Source of the DNA: Balanoglossus misakiensis
Taxonomy: Eukaryota; Hemichordata
Direction of reading: 5' to 3'
DNA: 64,000 nucleotides
Assembly: GCA_040954595.2 (NCBI GenBank)
Contig: CM082593.2
Coordinates: 6,510,001 to 6,574,000 of the forward strand
The translations under genes were made by a program, and so were the position numbers. Below are positions 51,401-63,222 of this stretch, piece by piece. The first letter of the stretch is position 1; every line of letters begins with the position of its first letter. The notes under the pieces are model-generated. The model was not told where the DNA came from and ran no database searches. It saw only the letters and a list, made by a program, of their open reading frames with translations.

Positions 51401-54400
51401 GTAACTCTGCGCGGTAATGATCGTAAAATATGTCGCCATTGTGAGGGCCATTAGGTTTCGCAGATCTTCATAAATTATTCATATTCGTCGGCGCATGCTC
51501 ATTAGACTTTCAGAACTACCGGCGCTATTTGCATGATAATTACTCGTGTTGACCGATGACCCCGTGAAGACCGAAGTTACTAAATCGGGCAAATTTACTG
51601 AGAAAGGTCGCCCGGTCCATTTTCAGGGTTTAATAGATTAGTTGAAATTATATTGGCACCCTAATGGGGTCCAATCAATATTGTAATACCGCCAACGCGT
51701 TTGGATTTTTTTGTCGGAAATGTTTGTACATAAATGAAGTCAATAATGCCATGGTACACGGTGCTTGCGCAAGTGCCTTCGAGCAATTGCAACGTCTCAG
51801 TTGTCAAGTGCACATTTCCAAGTTTAAAATTCCAGAGGGGGGCTGATACATGTCAATAATTGAATCAGTAACATATGTGTACTACCCTCAACCCCGGTAA
51901 AAGCACTATATATATGTACATCTCTGTTACCCCCAATTTTGGCCTTGGGAGGTGGGGGTGGCCGAGAGAAAAAATGGATGATTTCTGCATTCACCACCAG
52001 AAACCAGAAATATTTTTTGAGTCAGCATCAAGGTAACTGTTTGGATATGAGGCGGACGAACGCAACTTAGACACTTTCTTCATCCAGTTATAGTTGAACG
52101 CGTACGCGTCATGGAGATGTAACAGAAAAATGCTGGGTGTGCAAAATGAAAATTACTTCCATCCGACACGGTCACCCCTCCTCAGTTTCCGAACTGCCTC
52201 TGGCACTTCGCAACGACAAGCTTATAACTCCTGCCTTTGTTGTCGTGTATAAATGGTTACTTTCTTATAGGCGTTTTTAACAGATAATGTACGTATTGTA
52301 GAAATTCCTTTCAGAGTTGTAAAGCGACGACTATGCCTGTGTCCCAGAAGTATACTTTGGATATTTTTATTCATCGATGCATTTCGCGCGAGGGTGTAGT
52401 TGAGGGCAGTTACAGGCATTCAGTTGCCATAGTAATGCTATAAATAGCTTCAGTTTCAAACTCAATCGTCGTCATTAAAATAATACAGTCATGGGGATTT
52501 GACTGAAAACTGTTACATTTTTATTTTGGAGTAAACTTTCGTAGAGTATATTTGGAATTGGTTGAGGGTGGGGGAAACTCAAGCTTCGCGCCCTACAACA
52601 TTTACCAAGGTAGTGAACTGAAGGGTTTTCAGAGTGATTAATTGGCGGTGACAAAATAAGCGAATCGATAAAAGAGCTTATTAATTACAAATGATACTAT
52701 TGTCATTTGCAAAATTACTTTTATAGGTCACACTATGTTAGCAAACACATCAACTCATTTAAGCGTATAGTTACGAGTTAGATTGACATACCCGGTATAC
52801 GCAAGCCCATACGTCTAAATAGATACGCAGATAGATATATAGAAATAATGTATGTATGTATGTACGTACGTACGTACGTACGTACGTACGTACGTATGTA
52901 TGTATGTATGTATGTATGTATGTATGTATGTATGTATGTATGTATGTATGTATGTATGTATGTATGTATGTATGTATGTATGTATGTATGTATGTATGTA
53001 TGTATGTATGTATGTATGTATGTATGTATGTATGTATGTATGTATGTATGTATGTATGTATGTATGTATGTATGTATGTATCTATCTATCTATCTATCTA
53101 TGTATGTATCTATGTATGTATCTATCTATGTATGTATGTATGTATGTATGTATGTATGTATGTATGTATCTATGTATCTATGTATGTATGTATGTATCTA
53201 TGTATCTATGTATCTATGACCTATGGTGTTGCGTACTTGCATTCCATCATAGTCATGGCTGTGTCAAAGGTTATCTAGTTTTCTCTTCACCAGACTCGGT
53301 GAAGATAATGGATTCTTGCTCAGTGATATCTATATCACCATCTTATCTGAGCTTGTGTTTGTTCAGATAGAATAATCGTCAGGCGTGTAGGGGCAAGACT
53401 TGTACGTGTAAAATGTAGGCGCGCTCAAAACAGTGGGACGCGGTGTTTAATTTGTATTTTGCATACTTTCGTGTAAAAGTAACCGTATTGATGAGACATT
53501 ATACTTGGCATTCGAAATCAATGTCTTAATACACAATTATAGGTAGATCTATGGCTAGACCGTACACTTTCCATGGTATTTGTGGTTAATTTACATATGT
53601 GGCCGCATATTTCTAACTTTTTGGTGAAACAGAACAGTATACGTCAATGCCAATCAGATAAAGACACGTACATATACGAGACTGTGCATTTCTACGTCAC
53701 ATATAGGCGTGTAGTGCATTTTCTTTGTTCCGATCAACCGAAACCTCAATCCATGGATGAACGCGTACTCTAAAAATTAAATAAGTGTATTTCTTCTCCG
53801 AGGAATCAATCGCCACGAATCGCGCCACGCGTGTCTGTCAAGGATGGCAGAAATAAATCGAATGGTTCTTTTACTTCACGCAGTCCGCTATATTACAGCT
53901 TTGAAACCGTTCGTGTATGAACTCCCGTGGGTTTACTTAAAGGGGAACAATCGGCATGGTCCAATGATTATTATAAACTTCTTTTTTTATTGAGTTTTGA
54001 TATAAGAAATGTTCGGTTCAAGAAATTAGTACTATCATCTTCCCACATGGTTGCGTTGGTGAATGTACTCATATGACGCGTGCATCATTCCGATACGTTA
54101 TTAGCATGAGACCACTATAGAATATTCACGTTAATTCAGAGATAAACGTTTGTTTGCTGTCAATGTCTCTCAAGAAAAATCTTCTGGGAATGACATTTCG
54201 CATATTGTCTGTTTTAATGTTTTAATGGTTGGTTTTACCTTTGTAGCATAATGCGTCAGATCCTCTGCGCCTATGTTGGTGTAACGCATTCTCTGTGGAC
54301 AATCTCCGTGACAGTCAGTTCGACTTCTTGGGGTTTTGCGATCACGTGTCCGCTTCGCTCTGTCGATGCAGAAAAATGACAAAGAGAAGAGTTGTCGGTT

Positions 54401-57400
54401 ATGCCATTCGACGTGACCAGGCGCGTTGATAGCAGCTCACGCTAGCTATAGTTAGCGGACACCAGCACGCTAAAAGTCTCTCTCTATAATCATATCTTTG
54501 TGCGACCAACATCTGTAGCAAGAAACGGATAAACTAGTGCAATCGCTATGAGCTCCGAGCAGACAAGTCACATATGGACAGTAGATTCGTAAACTCGGCG
54601 TTCTTGAACAAGAAACTTTAAACGTGCGCGAGCGGGGACGGGCCAAATTCTGTGGAACAATTTTCCATATTTGATTTTGTTTGGCTGGAAGGTTAAGTGA
54701 GCATTCATTCATTTCAATTTTCTTCTAATACAAATTAAACAAAATATATAAATATATTTATGGGCTGTCATTTTTGCAAGAAAAAAACTCCTTTGCGATT
54801 CTATCAAGTATTATTAATTCACATAGTGGGTCAGCACACATCCCAATTCCTGACTGTTATGCTTAAAGTTTCCACTCTTAATATGGATCACACGCGACCA
54901 GCATTTCAACTCGCTTACAGTCAGCCTACTTAAACACATCAAGGGCGTTTTAACATGAAATCAAGATCGTAAAATTTGATGTCCAGCCCGTTATTTCTAC
55001 TTCAGAAAACAGACAGTAAAGTATCTTTAAGATCTTCCGGTCACGAGTGAGTCCCGGTGTTCGCAAAGATTAAAATCAGAAGAGCCGGGCACAAAATGTA
55101 ATTATCGCTGGACTAATGCGACGCAGACGCTCTGGGTTGAATCGAAATTGGATCAGAATCGCTCTTAGATTGGACAGCACGTATATCTATTATGTCGGTA
55201 ACCTATACAACCGGTTTGAATTTGCCGTCTGTGCGAGTTTATTACGAGTCAGTACGACTTCGTAGATTCCGTCCTAAACCGTTCGTTCTCTCTATTCTCC
55301 AAGGAGCGTTGATGGGACAAGAGAGTTAAACGCGTAAAACTGTTTAAATAAATTAATTCAGTCCATCGCGGGGCGACGTTTCCTTTTTTGAGGCAGGTCG
55401 CTCGCTCGCGGCGTCGTCTGTTGAAGATGTATACACATCCACCATAGCTGCATACCAATTGGCAGATTCCGCCATCTTTGTCATTTGTGGTAATAACCTA
55501 ATGTCGTTGTGCTGCGGTCAAATTCAATTACCAAGCCGTCTCCCGCGCCATTTCTTTTTTGAGTCGGCGCAAAATTAATAGATTACGGCCGGACTGAAAA
55601 TGTTGTCAAGTAATTGCGTACATCGTTAAATCGTTTATTTGTGGGTTATTAAACTTTCATTGCAACAAATAGCGCCAAATCATGGCGAAGTTGTGAAAAT
55701 AACGAGTGACAAACGAGATTGGCTATCAGACCTCATGACGTGTTCATTGCTATATGTTCTGTCTTTTCAGTCACTTGTCTTTTTCGTTTTTTCTTGATCT
55801 TTTTCTTTGTAGGGTATACATTCCACTATGACCTAAACTTTAATTGGACAATTGCACTTCCCATTTGTTACTGAGTCTTGACAGAAATCCGCCATTTTTG
55901 AAATTCCGTCGTTGTCGCCACTCGAGATTTTCATCACCCACCTAGGTGGCAAAAACCTATCTAAGGTATCGAGTATTGGTACATGCACTTCATGTACTGT
56001 GCGGCTCGTTCTAAGAAGATCAGTATAATTCAGTGTCAATGTGGTGAGATTTTGATTGAGCCAGGGCTGCAGCATTTGATCTGTCTACTTAAAATGTTCG
56101 GCTTTAAGTACACTCGCCATTCCATGTCTCTCAGACGAACGAACTGTGGGCGATGGCGGCAACAAGCGCCCTCATCAGCACAGGAACGCTGTGAATGCAC
56201 TTTTGAGGCGATAATGGTATCGATAGTGACGTTGTCACCTCGCGGTTATCCATTCACCATCAACTTCACCTTTTCCACCTCAGTCATTGTAAGATATGCG
56301 CAGAAAGTAACACAGTATCAAAGCACAATCACAGGCAGTTCTTGTGTCATGCAAGAATGGATAGCCGAATGTATGTCACCTTAAATCGGTTTCTGAACGA
56401 GTCTGTAAGTTGGACACTTTTACCATAAAATAATTGAAAAGTGGGTCGTTTAGTTCAGCCGTGCTTATTTTTTTCTTCCTGCAGCAACATGCAGGCGCAC
56501 ATCTCGTTCAAAATCACGTATTTAAAAGGGTTATACGTCCCACGGATTTTAAGTACCTTCAGGAAATATAGACATTGTCGGATTTTCATTTTGTTAAGAT
56601 AAAAAAACATGACTTTACGTATTTTAAATCAATGTATAAATGGGTTTTCGTGAGAGGAATAATACATTCAGATTGTGATGTTCCACAAAAGTCTTTGTCC
56701 CTAAATCCACTCTATATGCATAAACAATTGTTTCCGCTTTTAGTTGTCGCCTGCACACAGATACACAAAAGAAACCAATACTCGCCAGAGTTCATTACTG
56801 TGACTTTCCAAGATGGCCGCCGCTTGGTTTAATCGACAGCGCCCAGCTGACTTCGATAGAGTATATAACACGCAGTAATTGACTTTGTGTGGATCAATTC
56901 TTCATAATAAGACGATGACTGAATTTGCATCAAAATTATTCCCGCCCTTGCAAAGAAAATCGAATGCCGCATCCCCAGGGAAATTCAAATGCGCTCGATA
57001 CGAAAACTTATCGTCATCATTAAACAGTTACAGTTCATTTTGAAACAAAACAAACACAATTATCACGTTATGCTGATGTCTTTAGTCCACACTACCGATA
57101 ATAACTGTAAAATTTTATATCAGTATTATCAAGACATTAATTTTATTCTCTCGGTGATGAAGTCGTCTGCTTTGAAAGCGAAGTGCCGCGTCAGCGATCC
57201 GTGGAAATAAACCTTCAACGTGATTTGTGATCATTCTCACGAGACTTGCCGTGAAAATAACTGACTACAAACTATGGGATGGGACGACGATTAAACAAAT
57301 GATCGACAGGGGCTATGAATATCTAAAAGAAGTCAAACTAACCGGGTACTCATATTCAATTATTGACCTATTTTTTTTCTCAAGGCACATTTGTGTCTTT

Positions 57401-60400
57401 GCATATGTTTTTCTTTTTCAGATATTCTTGATGGACAATATTTTATCACTAACGCGTATTGGTGATAGCAGTCAACATTTTCATTGCAGATTTTTATAAA
57501 GGTGAAACTGAACGAACCGCCTTATATCATTTTGAGTTGTCGATAGACATCAAAGTTTTACTATTCGGGTCATTTTTTCTCCCGTTAAAATGCGAACATT
57601 ATGTTAACATTTCCTATAGCCTGACGCCAACGTACTAAAATGTGCGACCAAACTGCTGTTGAGCAAACGCCCTCCACGACCGAATGTGATACATACAGAC
57701 GTTCTCTCTGTTAAGTTTTTAGTTCCTTTAGATGACTAACCAATCAGATTTCACAGAGAGAACAAAAAATGCCATCCTAAAAAATTAAAATAATGCAAGA
57801 AAACTCACTTTTGATTGCGTAATTATTAAACTCGCCTTCTGTAATCAAGTCGATAAAGGCGGCTAAAATGAATAGCTTCTCTGAAGACATTGAGTCTCGT
57901 TTTCACGCCAATTTTGTCGTCATGGAAAATATAGCGTCATTGACGGATATTGGACAATTACTTTTATCATAAGATATAATCAGGCCCAGTCAATGGGTTA
58001 ATATGAATCAGTGTTGTCCTGTCGCTTTCTATTGAACGCGGGCGTTGTCCTCCTGAACGACACTGTCTAACACTTTCAATAAAATTACTTGTAATTGGAA
58101 TCAGCCTCATTTTATTGATATGTGAGACAGAAATTAAAGGTTTTCACGGCCACAGAAGAAGCGCGCAATATTAGTATTTTCCCGCGCTTTCATACTTCGC
58201 ACGAATGCCTGCAGGGCGAAAACTGTTTGAAATCCGTTGCTCATCTTCAGATTAAAAATATTGATCGCTCGGTAAGAGAAAAATAAAAAAATATGGGATT
58301 ATTGCTTTCAACTAAAAAGATATGAAGTACGGATGTAAATCGGCACATAAAGACAACTTACTCGTGAAAATTTAAAGTTAGTAGTTGTTAGACGTATGCG
58401 CACGATCAACAAGCGACTGTTTGGACGCCATATTGGATGGTCATATTCTTATACGCTATCTGGTCATAGAGGGCATTGATCACCGGAAATGTTCACCAAT
58501 ACGTCACTTCTTCGTTCTGTTCTAATATAATTAATTGTCTGTGCTTTTATTAGATGGAGTGAAATTTTTACAACGAGGATTAAAGTGATATCTCGTATGT
58601 CGCCTGAGAATTATTTTGTTCTGGTGACATGTCCCATTCTATAAGGCAAATTAATATTCAAATCAGCTAATAAGAGTACAGTATATTTTCTACGGTTCAG
58701 CAACCCTATCTTACATCACCCGAGTTCAACGGAAAACCCACGCTGTCATTTTGACTTCGTTATCGGATTTATTCAGCTTTTAATGTACAGGAATTAGTTC
58801 GGGCAAGGGAACCTCTAAGTCACCGGTCGTAGATTTCGAGATTTTAATGCTTTCGGCGTCGGGCGGATCTTGTCATCAACAGATCATGACCACTCACCGT
58901 GACTGACCTTCGAACTTTCCGGGAATGGGGATGATGATGTCATTCGCGTTTGTGAGGCCGAGCGCGCGAGCAGATGTTAACACAATTATTCGTGGTAGTT
59001 GTGTTTCTGGCGACTGTGAGAACAATGCGATGATTGGTCAACAGAACAGATGGCACCGGGACTCATTATTACCACGGTGACAGCCAATCAGAGAAGGCTG
59101 TGAAATCGATAACTTCATGGAATGACGTCTGGACCTTTCGATTAAGATTTAGCATGCACGGTCACAAGCGCTGTTTGCATATTATACAGTGTTTTTTTTT
59201 TCTAAGATTTCAAAATTTGCATCTTGCATTCTTGTCTTTCATAAAGTCAAACATGGCGTCAAAATACTGGTTGATTGGTCTGAAAGCGAAAATTGATTTG
59301 GAGTGTACATTCAATAACTGCAACTCTAAATATAGTGCTCAACGTGACTTCTCATTTCGACCTAATTTGTCGATTTGCCCTCGCCACAAATTGGCTTTTC
59401 AAGACTCGCTACACAAGCAACCTTGGCGAATTTTCCATTTTAATTGAAAGAGCAAACTATCATCGCTTGGCTGAGTTATAATCTTTTCGGATTTACCGCA
59501 CAGCGTTTGATGCAGACGGCAGAATTATTCTATGTGGGTGATGATTTTCTTCCAAGCCAAGCTCAATAAAATAACAACGTGTGGACTTTTGAGCCGGATA
59601 ATATTGGACGGTGCATTGTGAATGCATGTTACGGAGGTCGGTGATTATTACGCTGGGAGGTCGACACACAATCAGATTTTCCGAGGCCGAGATTAAACAT
59701 TGATGGTTTCATTATAGTGTCGAGTGTCGGCGTTATTGGAGAAATTGTAATGATTTGAAGACAGTCAGTGGTTATGATTGAGCCCCGGTCTAATCTCACC
59801 AGTGGGAGTTGGTTGGCAGGGCTGTGTCTTCGTGTTTTGACACCAAACGTAAACGCGTTGCATTTGAGAGGAAATGTACTCGACATTTGCCATGTTCGAC
59901 TTGTGGTGTAGGTTTGTCAAAACTTTGTCGTGTGTGATACAAGCGTACAACTTCGGCGTTTTTCGCTGTAGAATACAAATCAAAGGTTTCGTCTCACCTT
60001 GCGCTTGCACACGCGGACACACCATTACCAGTTACGCCTGCATGATCCTCCGACAGCAGCGACGCAATCTCTCTAGAGGGCGGCCTTGTCATTTTTTTTG
60101 TGCGCAGACGCAGATTCTTTTGATTTCTGGAGGGGAAACACCTGTTGAATGTGTGGAGAAAAATCTCAAGTATCAAAGGTTGAACATAAGTCGAGATTTA
60201 ATGCACGTCTAAATGTAAGCCAGGCAAACACTTACGTAGAAAAGGTAAATAAAGTTATATCAGATGAAATCAAAGAAGTGAAACGTTTCACTGCAAATTC
60301 GTTCAAATTATTACATCAGTTTGAATGAATGAATGAATGAATGAATGAATGAATGAATGAATGAATGAATGAATGAATGAATGAATGAATGAATGAATGA

Positions 60401-63180
60401 ATGAATGAATGAATGAATGAATGAATGAATGAATGACCTTTAACTCGCTATTTTTAAACGTCACAATGTCAGTGAGTGCCTCGTTAAGTCCTTGCGCACA
60501 AGGCCATCTGCCCTCTGTAATTGAAACCCGATCTCTTTGCTTCATAACCAAATAAGTAGTCATCCCTCGGTTGCTTTGAGGACATATTTTCGCGGGAAAG
60601 TAGGGACACAAAGTAAGACCTTCCACAGCGAAACATCTGACAGGTGGTCTTCATTAAATGTATTCTATACACAAATTTCGTTCCGGTTAGGATCTATCAA
60701 ATAAAATACTAGAATATTTTTCATGTTTTGCTAGACGGCGCTGTATAGGCTAGGACGTTTGTCGCACGTGGTAATAATATCCGGTCAATTCCTGGCCAAT
60801 TATTGTGTCGTTTTAGAAACTGGCAGATTGCAGCTATCGTATTCAATGTTTTTATCCGATGCTGTGTTCTATCAATTGCTTTATGCATACAACTTTGTAC
60901 AGAGAGCTAAACAAGCTTGTTTTCATGACGTCCCTCTTAGTTTTCATTCATAACGAGCCTAGCGCCTCGCTTTGGCTCTAACAAGATTTGCATTTATGTC
61001 AGCCCTCTTTCGCCTTAGAGAATCTAACGTATGAAATTCGTAGTTCTAAATCCGAGGCGGCCTGCATATCGTTTCATTGAAGAAGCTGACAACAACACTA
61101 ACATGAAATCCACCATATCGCCAGGGAATATAAAGATGGCGTAGCACTTTCTGCAGACTAGATAAAATGTCCAAAGGGATTAAATAAACACAAGTGATTA
61201 AGAGATACCGCGTTACGAGTTTGGAAGAATTTTAGTACTGCCGAGAGAAAGTCCTCAGTGAAACTGAATTTATGAGCTTTACAGCATCGTTTCCGGACAA
61301 ACGAACACGCGGATTTTTCTTTCCGATTTAAATTTATACCACGTTCTGTAAACGTCAAGACAGGATATTATTTAACAATGATATATTAGGAGTCTATTGC
61401 GGTTTAACTCTTTGTAAGTATCGGCATCAATTTGAACCGATCCGCGAATTGTATCTTCCCCAGAAGTATATACAGACCAACTATTCCCGCCCAAAACTTA
61501 ACCCAGAAATTCTCGTTTTGACCAATACAACCTTAAGAAAAATCAGCACTAGATGATATCATTTATTTGATTTCTTTTCTATACGTAGCACCAAATTTCG
61601 AAGCCTTACTCTACAGTGTTTGGATTTAACTTGGTGGCCTAGTCTACTACGCGCAGCATGTTTAGTCGGTTGACGATTTAAAAGAAAAGTTCCCCTTCTG
61701 GGAATATGACCGATAGCTCAGGGATCGTACGCATGTAATGCTCTGGCAGTTTTAACGAGCCAACGTGGCATCTTGCTCGGATATGCCATTGCATTAGATA
61801 ACGGTGAAATTATTATTCATTAAGCAGACTGTCGATCGAGGTGATATACCAACTGACATTTTACGCGCAAAAATCATGACACAAATTCTAGCGTTCCCGA
61901 GATCCGCTTCAAAGTTCGTTACGGTTCAAAACCAACCACATTTTTCTGATAATTTATTTTGGTCAGATATGATGCCTTTTTCTGTCTTTTTCTGCTTGGT
62001 GGTAAAGTCTGCTACCGTGACGTCATGTGGGTTCAAGTTTCTGAACATTAATATACACGAACATTTATGGTATTTTAAACTTTTCTGCGTACTGTTTTTT
62101 GTATTTCAGATTTTAGCAAACTGTCTATACGAGACGGAACTAATGGAAGACGGGACTGTCCAACAAGTACGGGTGCGTAGCAGTTACTCCGATATAGGAG
62201 ACGCTTGCTGGAAAAACTGGGGAGGGCGCTTTATCAACTACGTACAATTAATCGATTTGATAGCTGTGGCGGCGCTGTATTTGGAGCTGCCCGGATTTCT
62301 GATGATGGACGCTTTCCCGAACGCCCCCATTACGCAGGTCGGCTGGACCATCATCACGGCTTTGCTGGTGCTGCCCAGCATATTCCTGCGGACTCTGACC
62401 ATGATCGCGTGGCTCAGCATGCTGGCGGTGGTGGCGTACTTCATCATGGGCGCCTGCGTGGTGGGCTACGGGCTGTCCATCGTCACCGAGTGGGAGTCGG
62501 TGTCCTGGGAACACTTCACCCTGGAGACGTTCATGGTGTCCTTCGGTCTGACCCTCTTCCACTACGACACCGTCTACGCGGCCATCCCCAGCGTGGAGGC
62601 GAGCATGAAGCACCGCGAGCGCTTCAACCGCATGATCGACTGGACCTTCGTGCTCCTGACGATATTCAACCTGCTCTACGGCATCATGGCGTACCTGACG
62701 TTCGGCTCGCACACGGCGGAGTTGATCACCGACAGCCTTCCCCGCGGTCCCTACCACATAGTCAACGTCTTTGTCGTCATCAAGGCCCTGCTCACGTACC
62801 CGCTCATGATATTCATGATTATCACGTACATCGAGTTCTGCAAGATCCGATTCTTCCCGCCTTGCCAGGGGGCGACACCCGACCAACTGCCCGGGCTTTG
62901 GGCCATGATATTCCGCGTAGTCCTCGTCATCTTCACGCTGTTCTTAGCAATTGTCGTTCCCCACTTCCGCCATTTTATGGGTTTTATCGGTGCGGTCATG
63001 ACCCCATTTGTTGCATATATTATACCGTGTGGGTGTCACCTTAAATTAAAATTCCATGAATTGAAATGGTGGGAAATAACTCTAGAAGTTACTATTATAT
63101 TGGTGGCCATCGTTGGTGGCGCCTTGGCTGTCATATTTGCCGCCAAACAACTCGTAGAAGCGTATATACCAAAGCCATGA
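40716..63180 (+). CDS. SLC32A1-like: SLC32-family vesicular amino-acid transporter (VIAAT/UNC-47-like), four coding exons
   Basis: Exons: 40716-40752, 41515-41685, 50949-51103, 62110-63180. Phases (1, 1, 0) join to 1434 nt, 477 residues; UNC-47 has 486 and human VIAAT 525. VIAAT loads GABA and glycine into synaptic vesicles by proton exchange. Seen: a hydrophilic N-terminus of about 72 residues; TM1 with AAWNVANCVQGAGILSLPYA (VIAAT: GWNVTNAIQGMFVLGLPYA); then ILANCLYE, an RVRSSYSDIG stretch, GGRFINYVQLIDL, DSLPRGPYHIVN, VVPHFRHFMGFIGA, and a short C-terminal tail. About nine to eleven hydrophobic segments fit an AAAP-family carrier. Odd: the VIAAT motif VVVSGNLM reads LELPGFLM here, so it may be a divergent paralogue with other substrates. 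The ATG at 40716 follows an in-frame TGA at 40689; 24824 and 25175 are alternatives. Confidence 0.85.
41459..41510. repeat. (CT)n pyrimidine tract before transporter exon 2
   Basis: A 50-bp almost pure pyrimidine run directly precedes the exon 2 acceptor, so it doubles as an extended polypyrimidine tract. Length changes here could affect splicing. Confidence 0.8.
41515..41685 (+). CDS. SLC32A1-like: Transporter gene coding exon 2: hydrophilic N-terminus
   Basis: Follows a long (CT)n pyrimidine tract ending in CCAG and ends in phase 1 at GTGAGT. It encodes a polar segment (LKVMHRATSPTDKAQNG, then SSFDDNDKRKLISVDAYH) that would lie on the cytosolic side before TM1. Sequence at the start, AGCGATGA, offers a second in-frame Met at 41517 if used as a first exon. 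Confidence 0.75.
41686..50948. other. Intron 2 of the transporter gene
   Basis: 9.3 kb without a recognised exon. It holds a (CTGT)n microsatellite at 45363-45404, G-runs near 43380 and 43836, and a TCTCGCGGGA motif at 42344. Some frames of 100-140 codons occur (for example 45715-46137), none with a family signature. Confidence 0.6.
45363..45404. repeat. (CTGT)n microsatellite
   Basis: About ten CTGT units preceded by CTGCATGTCT variants, in intron 2 of the transporter gene. Confidence 0.9.
50949..51103 (+). CDS. SLC32A1-like: Transporter gene coding exon 3: transmembrane segment 1 region
   Basis: Encodes GTSSTWLAAWNVANCVQGAG and LSLPYAVKEGGYAA, then a second hydrophobic stretch ending CYTCK. 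This is the most diagnostic VIAAT-like part outside the last exon. Phase 1 to 0, donor GTAAGT. Confidence 0.93.
52849..53218. repeat. Long (GTAT)n/(GTAC)n/(ATCT)n microsatellite
   Basis: About 370 bp of tetranucleotide repeat. A short block of GTAC units (from about 52861) is followed by a long pure GTAT run, then GTAT mixed with ATCT units. All reading frames over it are artefacts. Confidence 0.97.
60323..60436. repeat. (AATG)n microsatellite
   Basis: About 28 uninterrupted AATG units in intron 3 of the transporter gene. The Ser-Phe-Ile-His repeat frame on the minus strand is an artefact. Confidence 0.97.
62110..63180 (+). CDS. SLC32A1-like: Transporter gene coding exon 4: rest of the carrier
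   Basis: A single 1071-nt exon encodes residues 122-477 up to TGA at 63178-63180. The acceptor is TTTGTATTTCAG; the open frame upstream of it (from about 61804) is intronic read-through and lacks homology. The middle (about 62280-62930) is strikingly GC-rich compared with both ends of the same exon, which leaves long chance frames on other strands and phases. Confidence 0.95.
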   Translation: MLANCLYETELMEDGTVQQVRVRSSYSDIGDACWKNWGGRFINYVQLIDLIAVAALYLELPGFLMMDAFPNAPITQVGWTIITALLVLPSIFLRTLTMIAWLSMLAVVAYFIMGACVVGYGLSIVTEWESVSWEHFTLETFMVSFGLTLFHYDTVYAAIPSVEASMKHRERFNRMIDWTFVLLTIFNLLYGIMAYLTFGSHTAELITDSLPRGPYHIVNVFVVIKALLTYPLMIFMIITYIEFCKIRFFPPCQGATPDQLPGLWAMIFRVVLVIFTLFLAIVVPHFRHFMGFIGAVMTPFVAYIIPCGCHLKLKFHELKWWEITLEVTIILVAIVGGALAVIFAAKQLVEAYIPKP

Positions 63181-63190
63181 CGACGGCACA

Positions 63191-63222
63191 AATAAATTAA
63201 AATTAGAGATTAAAAAAATAAA
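63191..63222 (+). terminator. Polyadenylation signals of the transporter gene
   Basis: Two AATAAA hexamers at 63191-63196 and 63217-63222 follow the stop by 11 and 37 nt, which would give a very short 3' UTR. A more distal site is possible. Confidence 0.4.

Larger units (their letters stand above)
51104..62109. other. Intron 3 of the transporter gene
   Basis: 11 kb without a recognised exon. It holds a very long GTAT microsatellite at 52849-53218, an (AATG)n array at 60323-60436 and an AAGATGGCCGCC (YY1-like) site at about 56810. The rest is A/T-rich and without a recognisable family signature. Confidence 0.6.

Noticed and set aside
52848-53370. Met-Tyr-Val-Cys repeat frames of 120-170 codons
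   Set aside because: They translate the GTAT tetranucleotide array.
55983-56384. 133-codon Cys-containing frame
   Set aside because: No regular Cys spacing, no acceptor/donor pair at sensible positions and no family signature.
61804-62109. N-terminal extension of the last transporter exon (open frame continuing upstream)
   Set aside because: The frame is open by chance; homology starts precisely after the TTTCAG acceptor at 62109 and joins in phase to the exon at 50949.
62205-63044. Long open frames on both strands over the transporter's last exon (279 codons forward, 212 codons reverse)
   Set aside because: They are shadows created by the GC-rich codon usage of the real exon; their composition is His/Arg/Pro-rich with no family signature.
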